Below the pieces are notes generated by a model. It saw nothing but the letters and a program-made list of their open reading frames with translations, was not told the origin of the DNA and searched no databases. A stretch of DNA of 24,840 nucleotides from Clostridiaceae bacterium (GTDB lineage Bacteria; Bacillota; Clostridia; Oscillospirales; Acutalibacteraceae). The translations under genes and the position numbers were made by a program. Location: contig JAEDIL010000014.1 of the NCBI GenBank assembly GCA_016292455.1, positions 1-24,840 of the forward strand, given 5' to 3'. Positions 1-7,033 of this stretch are shown one piece after another (within the stretch, counting starts at the first letter, position 1; each line of letters opens with the position of its first letter).

Positions 1-1
1 C

Positions 2-904
2 AGAACTTTCATAGCAATCGGTATGCAGCTTCATCCCGATGCAGCTGTTTTTGTTGACGGAGATGATGAGGCTGCGGCTAACTATGCGCGCCTTATTGCC
101 GTTTCGCTCAACAGTATAAAACAATACTATGATGAAAAGTATGACAGAAGCAATTTCATCAAGAATGTCATTCTTGACAATATTCTTCCCGGTGACATTT
201 ACCTGAAAACCCGCGAACTGGGACTTAACAACGAAGTCGCCCGCTGTATTCTTCTTATCAGAACAACTGACAGAACCGATGTTTCCGTCAGTGAGGCTGT
301 TCAGAAGCTGTTCCCTGATAAGGCGAAGGACCTTGTAATCAACATCAATGAGTCGGATATTGCGCTTGTAAAAGAGGTAAGAGCAGGAAATGACGTGAAA
401 GACCTTGAAAAGCTCGCACGCTCAATCGTTGATTCGCTCCATACAGAGTATTACATCAATACAATTGTCGGAATCGGTTCAATTGTTGTCGGAATCAAAG
501 ATCTTCCCCGTTCATTTAAGGAATCGCAGATTGCGCTTGAAGTCGGAAAGGTTTTTGACACGGAAAAAACGATTGTCACCTATGAGAATCTCGGAATAGC
601 ACGTCTTATTTATCAGCTCCCCACAACGCTTTGCGAAATGTTCCTCAAAGAGATTTTCAAAAAAGGCTCAATAGTCGGTCTTGACCATGAAACTCTTTTC
701 ACAATTCAGAAATTCTTTGAGAATAACCTCAATGTTTCCGAAACCTCCAGAAAACTCTTTGTACACAGAAATACCCTTGTTTACCGCCTTGAAAAAATTA
801 AAAAACTCACCGGTCTTGACCTGAGAGAATTTGACGACGCAATCGTTTTCAAGGTTGCGCTTATGGTCAAAAAGTATCTTGATGCCAAGCCTGTCAAGTA
901 TTGA
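2..904 (+). CDS. CdaR/PucR-type transcriptional regulator, C-terminal part (5' end outside window)
   Basis: The reading frame is open to the window edge, with residues in good context before the first internal ATG at 23, so the gene very likely starts upstream and the ATG is not the true start. The last ~60 residues form a PucR-type helix-turn-helix (PF13556-like): an LNVSETSRKLFVHRNTLVYR stretch followed by LEKIKKLTGLDL and a closing helix. The middle ~120 residues resemble the degenerate GGDEF-like domain found in CdaR/PucR proteins. Family members are DNA-binding regulators of sugar-diacid, purine or other metabolic genes; the target here cannot be read from the sequence. It lies 46 bases upstream of ftsE on the same strand with no visible terminator between, so co-transcription is possible. 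I am confident of the family and not of the function. Confidence 0.85.
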   Translation, partial: RTFIAIGMQLHPDAAVFVDGDDEAAANYARLIAVSLNSIKQYYDEKYDRSNFIKNVILDNILPGDIYLKTRELGLNNEVARCILLIRTTDRTDVSVSEAVQKLFPDKAKDLVININESDIALVKEVRAGNDVKDLEKLARSIVDSLHTEYYINTIVGIGSIVVGIKDLPRSFKESQIALEVGKVFDTEKTIVTYENLGIARLIYQLPTTLCEMFLKEIFKKGSIVGLDHETLFTIQKFFENNLNVSETSRKLFVHRNTLVYRLEKIKKLTGLDLREFDDAIVFKVALMVKKYLDAKPVKY

Positions 905-950
905 TGCGCATAAAGCAAAAGGTTAATTTATTTTGCGAAAGTGGTTTAAA

Positions 951-1793
951 ATGATTGAATTTAAAAATGTCAGCATGAAATATAAAACGAACGGCGCCGT
1001 TGCGCTTGATAAAGTCAGCGTAAAAATCGATGCCGGCGAGTTTGTTTTTATTGTCGGCGCTTCCGGCGCGGGCAAAAGCTCTTTCCTAAATGTTATTATG
1101 GGTCAGGAAAAAATTGATTCCGGCTCGGTAATTGTCGGAAAGTATCATCTGGAAAGAATCAAACGCCGCGAGCTTCCCTATCTCAGAAGAATGCTCGGCA
1201 TTGTTTTTCAGGATTTCAGACTTATCCCGAAAATGACCGTTTACGATAACGTTGCGTTTGCGCTTCGCGTTATCGGTATGAGCGAAAGAAAGATTACCAA
1301 GCGTGTGCGCTATGTTCTGCGCCTTGTTGACCTCGCTTCAAAGGCGAAGAACTATCCCAACCAGCTTTCAACCGGCGAACGTCAGAGAGTTGCAATTGCG
1401 CGCGCCCTTGTCAATAATCCCGATGTTATTATCGCAGACGAACCGACTGGTAACCTTGACCCCGTTCTTTCCGGCGATATTATGACTCTTTTTGATAAAA
1501 TCAATGCTCTTGGTGCAACCGTTGTTGTTGTTACACACGACCTGGAACTGGTTCATCAGTTTGACCATAGGGTTGTCACTATTGAAAACGGACGGATTGT
1601 TTCAGATGTTCCGTCGCGAGCTAAGCTCAAAGAGCTTAAAAACCGCAGCGATGCAAAAAAGGCAGAAAGTGTTCAGTCCGCTCCGCAGGAAGCACAGCCG
1701 CAGGAGGATTCTTCCGCTCAGCAGAATGATATGACGGAAGAACAAGCTTCTCAGACCGAGTTTGAATTGAAGGACGGTGAAAACGATGGCTGA
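951..1793 (+). CDS. ftsE: FtsE, cell-division ABC transporter ATP-binding protein
   Basis: FtsE is the cytoplasmic ATPase of the FtsEX complex, which controls a peptidoglycan hydrolase outside the membrane. Visible motifs are Walker A GASGAGKS (36-43), the Q-loop FQDF (Gln87), signature LSTGE (139-143), Walker B IIADEP (160-165, Glu164) and H-loop His196. The ATG at 951 gives the usual MIEFKNVS start; a TTG at 933 with AAAAGG ahead of it would add MRKWFK and cannot be excluded. At 280 residues the protein is ~50 longer than typical FtsE (~228): from about residue 222 it carries a hydrophilic tail rich in Gln, Glu, Ser and Ala. The signature has Thr where Gly is usual (LSGGE). The stop overlaps the ftsX start by 8 bases, so translation is coupled. 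Confidence 0.93.
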   Translation: MIEFKNVSMKYKTNGAVALDKVSVKIDAGEFVFIVGASGAGKSSFLNVIMGQEKIDSGSVIVGKYHLERIKRRELPYLRRMLGIVFQDFRLIPKMTVYDNVAFALRVIGMSERKITKRVRYVLRLVDLASKAKNYPNQLSTGERQRVAIARALVNNPDVIIADEPTGNLDPVLSGDIMTLFDKINALGATVVVVTHDLELVHQFDHRVVTIENGRIVSDVPSRAKLKELKNRSDAKKAESVQSAPQEAQPQEDSSAQQNDMTEEQASQTEFELKDGENDG

Positions 1794-2751
1794 TAAGAAA
1801 GCAAAAGCCGCAAAAAAGAATAATAATTCAAGATCCTCCGGCGGACTTAATACATCGTATCTTTCAAAAATGGGTCTGCGCAATCTTGTTTCAAACCGCA
1901 GCATGTCACTCGCTTCAATCAGCGTTCTGACACTTTGTCTTCTTCTCATCGGAATTTCATTTCTTCTCCTTGTCAACATGAAAACGCTTGTTTCCGACGT
2001 TGAAAAGCAAAATGTAGTTGTTGCCTTTGTTAAGGACGGAATTGACGAAAGCTCAATTGAAAAGGTCAGAACCGACCTTGAAGCAATTCCAAACGTTACC
2101 GAGGTCAAGTATGTTTCAAAGGAAGAGGGATTTAGCGAGCAGCTTGATGAATTTGGTGTTGAAAAGGAAATGATTGAGGGCGTGATTGAAAATCCGCTTC
2201 CGAATTCATATCGTATTACCGTAAGTAACATTGATGAGTTTTCAACAACTCTCGCCGCGATTGAAGCGGTTGAAAACGTTGAAACCGTCCGTGAAAGCCA
2301 GGAGCTGATAAATCAGATTTCAACCTTGCAGAAATCATTGACATTTATCTGTGTGATCATTGTTGTTGCGCTTGTAATCGTTTCACTGTTCATTATTGCA
2401 AACACTATCAAAATAACAATGGTTTCCAGAAAGGTAGATATTCAGGTCATGAAGTCGGTTGGCGCAACGAATGTGTTCATCTGCTGGCCGTTCATGATTG
2501 AAGGTATTTCAATCGGTCTGATTTCCGGACTGATTGCAATGACTTTGACCTATGCTTTTGAAAGAATTGAGGGCAACGCTCTCAATTCGCTGTTTGCGCT
2601 GTTTGGCAGCAAGGTTGTCGAAGTTGCGGATTATTGGTATCTGCTCATCATCGGATACTTTGTTTCCGGAATGATTCTCGGTTCTTTCGGCAGTGTTGTT
2701 TCAATTCGTAAGTACCTGAAAAAAGAGGGAAGCGAAGCGAGCGATATTTGA
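1786..2751 (+). CDS. ftsX: FtsX, cell-division permease-like protein
   Basis: This is the membrane partner of FtsE; it passes the ATPase signal to an extracellular hydrolase. The topology fits FtsX: a basic cytoplasmic N-terminus (lysine-rich, residues 1-20), a first membrane helix around 41-65, an extracellular domain of ~115 residues, then three helices near 183-207, 230-255 and 283-308. A TMVSRKVDIQVMKSVGA stretch follows helix 2, as in the family. I chose ATG 1786, which has AAGGACGG ahead of it; a GTG at 1777 in the same frame would add three residues. Length is 321 aa, slightly above the usual ~300. The gene overlaps ftsE by 8 bases and is followed 77 bases later by a secreted M23 peptidase, the expected partner. 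Confidence 0.92.
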   Translation: MADKKAKAAKKNNNSRSSGGLNTSYLSKMGLRNLVSNRSMSLASISVLTLCLLLIGISFLLLVNMKTLVSDVEKQNVVVAFVKDGIDESSIEKVRTDLEAIPNVTEVKYVSKEEGFSEQLDEFGVEKEMIEGVIENPLPNSYRITVSNIDEFSTTLAAIEAVENVETVRESQELINQISTLQKSLTFICVIIVVALVIVSLFIIANTIKITMVSRKVDIQVMKSVGATNVFICWPFMIEGISIGLISGLIAMTLTYAFERIEGNALNSLFALFGSKVVEVADYWYLLIIGYFVSGMILGSFGSVVSIRKYLKKEGSEASDI

Positions 2752-2828
2752 CCATCAGCTTTTGTTTTATCCGGTACTCTTTCGCTTTTCCGCCGTATGT
2801 ATTATAAGGGAGGCTTGTCTTTAAAACC

Positions 2829-4238
2829 ATGAAGAGGAAACTTATTGCGCTTTTCTGCGCTGTTCTTCTGCTTGCTTTGCCGTTTTTTGCAACGTACCGA
2901 CCTGTTGCCCGCGCTGCAACAAGGCAGGAACTTGAAGAAGAACTTGAAAGAATAGAACAAGAAATAGAAGGTAATAAGGATAAGCTTGCCGGTCTCAAAG
3001 ACAAAAAGGAGTCTCAGCAGGAGTATCTTGACACGCTTGAAGAGCAGATAGGCGCTAACGAAAAAAAATCCACTAATCTCAAAACTCAGGTCGATTCTCT
3101 CGACAGCGATCTGGCAGAGCTTGAAAATCAGCTCAAACAGCTTAACATCGAGATTGACGTTATTGATGATGAAATAAGGCTTGCCGGCGAGCAGATTGTG
3201 GAAACAACCAATAATATTAAAGCTTCAAAGACTCAGCTTGCCCAGAAGCTCAAAGCGGCCTATGTAACGGGCAACGACTCGGCAATAAAAATCATTATGG
3301 GCGCCGACAGTCTTGCGTCCTTCCTCACCAGGCTTGAAATGATGAAGCGCATGAGCGAAAGCGACAGAAAAGTTATTGACAAATTCAAGGAAGAGGCCTC
3401 CGCGCTGAAAAAGACCAGACAGACCTTGCAGGAAAAGCAGAGTAAGCTTGACAAAAAGCAGGAAGAGGTTGAAAAGAACAAGCAGGAGATTGTTGAACGC
3501 AAGGCAGAACTGAACGCTGCTAAGGCAGAATATGAAGCCACCGTCAAGGAACTTGAAGAAGATTATAAGGAAGTTTCAAGCTATATCGCTCAGCTTGACA
3601 AAAACAGTGCGATATATGAAAACTATATCCGTCAGCTTGAAGCTGAGCGTGAGGCGGCGGACAAGGAAATTGAAGAGCTTATAAAAAACTATCAGGCAAC
3701 AACTGTTCCAACAACCCAGGGAACAACGCTTTACGCTGAAAATAACGATCCTGCCTCTTCAACTACAGCTGCCGGCGGATACCAGGGCGCTTATACCGGC
3801 AACAACACGTCAGGCGCTGTATATCAGTCCAACGACAGCTGGGCATGGCCGCTCGGAAGCATTTCGTGCTACATCAGCAGTCCATACGGCAACCGTAGTG
3901 CTGCGATTTCCGGTTGGAGCTTCCACGGAGGAATGGATATTTCCGCTTCGGGAGTTTACGGCAAGCCGGTTTATGCTTCGCGCGCAGGAACGGTTATTGC
4001 TGCTGTCTGGGGAAACACCGGCTACGGAATATATGCCGTTATTGACCATGGCGATGGTTTTTCAACCGTTTATGGCCACTGTTCAAGTCTTTGTGTGACA
4101 ACTGGACAGACTGTCAGCAAGGGTCAGCAGATTGGCAACGTCGGCTCCACCGGAAACTCCACCGGTCCGCATCTTCATTTTGAAGTCAGGTACAACGGAG
4201 CGAAGCAGAATCCTGCAAACTATGTTTCAAAGCCGTAA
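2829..4238 (+). CDS. Secreted coiled-coil M23 (LytM) peptidoglycan endopeptidase, probable FtsEX-dependent hydrolase
   Basis: The signal peptide spans residues 1 to ~29 (hydrophobic core LIALFCAVLLLALPFF, likely cut after ARA). A long charged coiled coil fills ~31-290, with a break near AAYVTGND (143-150) resembling the PcsB/CwlO/EnvC coiled-coil region. A Ser/Thr/Gly/Asn-rich linker (290-335) leads to a C-terminal M23 domain (~337-469). All M23 catalytic residues are visible: zinc ligands His366, Asp370 and His450, and catalytic His417 and His448 (HGGMD, YGH, HLHFE). Unlike EnvC, which has lost its zinc site, this should be an active endopeptidase. GGGAGG at 2808-2813 is about 15 bases from the ATG, a long spacing. 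Position after ftsEX matches FtsEX-PcsB and FtsEX-CwlO biology, so control by FtsEX is a strong inference. A terminator follows. Confidence 0.93.
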   Translation: MKRKLIALFCAVLLLALPFFATYRPVARAATRQELEEELERIEQEIEGNKDKLAGLKDKKESQQEYLDTLEEQIGANEKKSTNLKTQVDSLDSDLAELENQLKQLNIEIDVIDDEIRLAGEQIVETTNNIKASKTQLAQKLKAAYVTGNDSAIKIIMGADSLASFLTRLEMMKRMSESDRKVIDKFKEEASALKKTRQTLQEKQSKLDKKQEEVEKNKQEIVERKAELNAAKAEYEATVKELEEDYKEVSSYIAQLDKNSAIYENYIRQLEAEREAADKEIEELIKNYQATTVPTTQGTTLYAENNDPASSTTAAGGYQGAYTGNNTSGAVYQSNDSWAWPLGSISCYISSPYGNRSAAISGWSFHGGMDISASGVYGKPVYASRAGTVIAAVWGNTGYGIYAVIDHGDGFSTVYGHCSSLCVTTGQTVSKGQQIGNVGSTGNSTGPHLHFEVRYNGAKQNPANYVSKP

Positions 4239-4254
4239 CTTCGTCAGAATTTTC

Positions 4255-4285
4255 AAAGGGGTCAGTTTTAAGACCCCTTTGTTTC
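4255..4285 (+). terminator. Rho-independent terminator after the M23 gene
   Basis: There is a perfect 9-bp stem, AAAGGGGTC (4255-4263) with GACCCCTTT (4272-4280), and an 8-base loop. It starts 17 bases after the stop codon. The T-tract behind it is short and interrupted (GTTTC), so termination may be partial. It separates the ftsEX/M23 unit from the glycerophosphotransferase gene. Confidence 0.75.
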
Positions 4286-4314
4286 ATATTCCGGTATGTT
4301 TTGGAGGGAGAATT

Positions 4315-5454
4315 TTGTCAAAGCTTATCAATGGGCTGATTCTGATTCTGAAAAAAATAAAGAGAAGCATTTTCGGACGTATTGCCTCAATTTATAATTT
4401 CTTCTGTTCTCACGCCAGACTTCGTAATCGTGTGTTCTTTTATACTATCAGGGGAAACGGTGTTCTAAGTGGGAATATAAAATGTGTTTATGATGCGTAT
4501 GACGGAGAAAAAGTTGTTTTTGCCAAAATGCTGCCCCATTCCGTCATAGATGTTGCGAAAGCAAAATGGCTGTTGCTGACAAGTAAGGTTGTTGTAACTG
4601 ACGATTATCTTAAATATCTCAGGATGGTGCGTTTGAGAAAAGAGCAAAGCGTCGTTCAGGTCTGGCATGCCTGCGGAGCCTTCAAACGCTTTGGTCTTGA
4701 TGCACCTTCAAAGCTCACGAGAGATGAAGAAATCAGGACTCACTCTCAGTATACCGACGTCTGCGTTTCCTCTGATTACGTCCGACGGTTTTACGCCGGG
4801 GCTTTCGGTGTTGAGATTGAGGTTGTAAAAGCTATCGGCTCTCCGCGCACCGACAATTTGCTGGATTCTGCTTATCAGTTTGCGCAAAGGCAGTCAATTT
4901 TTTCAAAGCAGCCGATTCTGGAAAACAAAAAGGTATTTGTATATTTTCCGACTTTCCGTGAAGATTACGGAGAGATAACCGATTTCGATCCGGAAATTGA
5001 CTGGAATGCTCTGAATGAGAGTCTTGAAAACGATGAAGTATTTGTTGTCAGCCGTCATCCTGTCATGAAAAAAAGGTTTTTTGAGAGTGGTTCTTTTTCA
5101 AAAATCATAGACTTAACTGCCGAACCAACCGAAGAGCTTCTTGCTGCTGCAACTGCGGTAATTACGGACTATTCTTCAATAGTTTTTGACGCGTCACTCC
5201 TTAGTATTCCGACAGTCTTTTATTGCCCGGATTACGACACCTATGAGCGCTCGTTTTATCTTGATTATGAAACGGAGCTTCCGGGAAAAATAGTCAAAAA
5301 CCAGGAAATGCTGCTTGAAGCTGTTCGTTCTTCGCTGATAATACATGAACACGAAACAGATTCAGAACGCTTTTTTGAAAAAGAAATGAGCGCTTGCGAC
5401 GGGCAGTCAACAAAGCGCATTGTTGAGCTGATAAAAGAGCACTTGAATCAATAA
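4315..5454 (+). CDS. CDP-glycerol glycerophosphotransferase family protein (TagB/TagF-like)
   Basis: Family enzymes (PF04464) transfer glycerol-phosphate or ribitol-phosphate from a CDP-linked donor, at the inner face of the membrane, to build teichoic acids or related polymers. Signature blocks are all present: QVWHACGAFKRFG (115-127, His118), IGSPRTDNL (174-182), YFPTFRED (210-217), SRHP (246-249, His248), ITDYSSIVFDASLLSIPTVF (283-302, Asp285) and a DYDTYERSFYLDYE block (306-319). I chose TTG 4315 because GGAGGG sits 6 bases upstream; the longer open frame from 4132 overlaps the M23 gene and its terminator. Length is 379 aa. Residues 6-30 are basic and hydrophobic, suggesting membrane association. 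No other teichoic-acid gene is visible nearby, so the polymer made is unknown. Confidence 0.87.
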   Translation: MSKLINGLILILKKIKRSIFGRIASIYNFFCSHARLRNRVFFYTIRGNGVLSGNIKCVYDAYDGEKVVFAKMLPHSVIDVAKAKWLLLTSKVVVTDDYLKYLRMVRLRKEQSVVQVWHACGAFKRFGLDAPSKLTRDEEIRTHSQYTDVCVSSDYVRRFYAGAFGVEIEVVKAIGSPRTDNLLDSAYQFAQRQSIFSKQPILENKKVFVYFPTFREDYGEITDFDPEIDWNALNESLENDEVFVVSRHPVMKKRFFESGSFSKIIDLTAEPTEELLAAATAVITDYSSIVFDASLLSIPTVFYCPDYDTYERSFYLDYETELPGKIVKNQEMLLEAVRSSLIIHEHETDSERFFEKEMSACDGQSTKRIVELIKEHLNQ

Positions 5455-5467
5455 TTTGTTTTTTTAT

Positions 5468-5503
5468 AATAACCGCCGTTTGCTTTTCGCCGGCGGTTAT
5501 TTT
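5468..5503 (+). terminator. Rho-independent terminator after the glycerophosphotransferase gene
   Basis: There is an 11-bp perfect stem, AATAACCGCCG (5468-5478) with CGGCGGTTATT (5491-5501), and a 12-base loop. The run of T after the stem is short (total TTTT at 5500-5503). It lies 14 bases after the stop. Confidence 0.75.
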
Positions 5504-5633
5504 GCCTGTTGCGGCTTGATTTTCCGATTATATTTTTCGCACATTCAGGTCAAATTATTATAGCTGGCGAAAATCGGAACAAAACTTTCCGGATTACGCT
5601 ATCTATTGCAATGAAACGTGCGGAGGTGGAAAA

Positions 5634-6851
5634 ATGGTCAAAGCAATCAAGGTAATAAGGATAGCTGCATTCTCGTTTGTTTTACTTTCCCTTGTGCTTT
5701 TGATTCTCAGCTTTTATTCAATACCGGATGAAATATATGCTCCGGACGGCAACACCTCAATTCCGGAAGTGTTGTTTTCAATCAGTCCCGTTTCGGAAAA
5801 TGTTACCGGCGAGCAAAGGGACGACAAAAGGACAATAAATGTACGTGTTGAGCTGTTCAATGCAATTCCTGTTAAAAATTCTCTTTTAAGGGTTGAAAAA
5901 CGCCGCTATGTTGTGCCGTCAGGCAGGATATTCGGATTGCGACTGTATACAAAAGGTGTTGTGATCGTTTCAACCGACAAGGTTGATACTGCCGGCGGAG
6001 TGCGTTACCCGGCAAAAGAAGCCGGTTTGGAAAAGGGAGACGTAATTCTTTTCATTGACTCCCATGAAATAACCAACCATACTCAGGTGTCCGAACTGAT
6101 TGCCCAAAGCTCAGGAAAAACGCTCAGAATTGTTTTTGAACGCAATAAGATGCGTTATGAGACTGATTTTGTTCCCGCGTTTTCAAACGCACAAAATAAA
6201 TATATGGGCGGACTGTGGATACGCGACAGTGCTGCCGGAATCGGAACAATGACCTTTTATGAAAAAGAAAGCGGAAGCTTCGGCGGACTCGGTCATCCGA
6301 TTTGTGACGTTGACACGGGGAATGCGCTTGAAATATCTTCCGGCGATATTGTCAGCGCAGTGATTAACAGTTGCCGTAAAGGAAGAAGCGGTGAAGCCGG
6401 AGAGCTTTGCGGTTCTTTCACCGGAGAAACACTCGGTTCACTTGAAGAAAACAGCGTTGTTGGTGTTTACGGAAAGCTCACCATGCCAAACGCGAACGCA
6501 GCGCAGCTGCCGGTTGCGGTTAAAAGTGAGGTCAGACAGGGAAAGGCGAAAATCATCTCAACAATTGACGGCAGCGGTCCTTGTTATTATGACATTGAAA
6601 TTGAGCAAATATCCCCGAATGATAAAGAGCACAGAAACATGGTAATACGTGTAACAGACAGAACCCTGCTTGAAAAGACAGGAGGTATAGTTCAAGGAAT
6701 GAGCGGAAGCCCGATTATTCAGAACGGAATGCTTGTCGGTGCTGTTACCCACGTATTTGTGAATGAGCCTGAACGGGGATATGCTGTTTTTGCAGAGACA
6801 ATGCTCGAAGAATGTGAAAACGTATCGGTTAATAAGCAACTTGCGTCATAA
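5634..6851 (+). CDS. spoIVB: SpoIVB, serine peptidase of sporulation sigma-K checkpoint
   Basis: SpoIVB (S55 family) is made in the forespore, secreted into the intermembrane space, and triggers the SpoIVF complex so that pro-sigma-K is processed in the mother cell. An N-terminal membrane anchor lies at ~9-29, a PDZ domain at ~100-175 and the peptidase domain at ~195-395. The triad is in place: His221 in GLGHPICD, Asp342 in VTDRT and Ser357 in GMSGSP; the Asp-Ser spacing of 15 equals that of B. subtilis SpoIVB (D363/S378). The C-terminal LVGAVTHVFVNEPERGY block is characteristic. The ATG at 5634 has GGAGGTGG 5-6 bases upstream. Length is 405 aa, close to the ~426 of B. subtilis. spo0A follows on the same strand, the classical Firmicute order. 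Confidence 0.95.
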   Translation: MVKAIKVIRIAAFSFVLLSLVLLILSFYSIPDEIYAPDGNTSIPEVLFSISPVSENVTGEQRDDKRTINVRVELFNAIPVKNSLLRVEKRRYVVPSGRIFGLRLYTKGVVIVSTDKVDTAGGVRYPAKEAGLEKGDVILFIDSHEITNHTQVSELIAQSSGKTLRIVFERNKMRYETDFVPAFSNAQNKYMGGLWIRDSAAGIGTMTFYEKESGSFGGLGHPICDVDTGNALEISSGDIVSAVINSCRKGRSGEAGELCGSFTGETLGSLEENSVVGVYGKLTMPNANAAQLPVAVKSEVRQGKAKIISTIDGSGPCYYDIEIEQISPNDKEHRNMVIRVTDRTLLEKTGGIVQGMSGSPIIQNGMLVGAVTHVFVNEPERGYAVFAETMLEECENVSVNKQLAS

Positions 6852-6943
6852 TAGTTATAAATCGTGCTCTTTGTATACCATATCAGCAAAATTGTGGAGG
6901 ATTTTTACACAAAATTTATAAAAAAATTAAATTTATTTTTCTA

Positions 6944-6960
6944 TTCGACAAACTTCGTCT
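6944..6960 (-). promoter_or_regulatory. Two tandem 0A boxes upstream of spo0A
   Basis: TTCGACA at 6944-6950 is the exact reverse complement of the 0A box TGTCGAA. TTCGTCT at 6954-6960 is a second copy with one mismatch in the same orientation. The copies are 10 bp apart start to start, one helical turn, the spacing used by head-to-tail Spo0A dimers. The second box touches the first base of the spo0A -35 hexamer. Self-regulation by Spo0A is the likely reading. Confidence 0.65.
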
Positions 6961-6988
6961 TGAAAACAGTTGTGCATTGTGGTATTAT
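6960..6988 (+). promoter_or_regulatory. Sigma-A type promoter of spo0A
   Basis: The -35 TTGAAA is at 6960-6965, followed by a 17-base spacer and -10 TATTAT at 6983-6988 preceded by TGG (extended -10). The start of transcription would be near 6995, leaving a ~40-base leader before the ATG at 7034. Confidence 0.75.
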
Positions 6989-7033
6989 TCGCTCGTGAAA
7001 TTAATTCACAAATTTTTGCGAAGGAAGATTCGG

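Noticed and set aside
1602..2231. 209-residue open frame on the minus strand
   Set aside because: Antisense to the ftsE-ftsX junction; Ser/Phe/Leu-rich shadow translation with no motif.
5548..5556. AGGTCAAAT resembling a CtsR half-site
   Set aside because: A CtsR operator needs two heptads 3 bases apart; no second heptad is present, and the downstream gene is spoIVB.
6898..6920. Possible sigma-H promoter before spo0A (AGGATTT)
   Set aside because: The -35-like AGGATTT is good, but no GAAT-type -10 follows at 11-13 bases.
6977..7033. Upstream TTG start extending Spo0A by 19 residues
   Set aside because: The added part contains the -10 hexamer of the spo0A promoter and does not resemble any Spo0A N-terminus.
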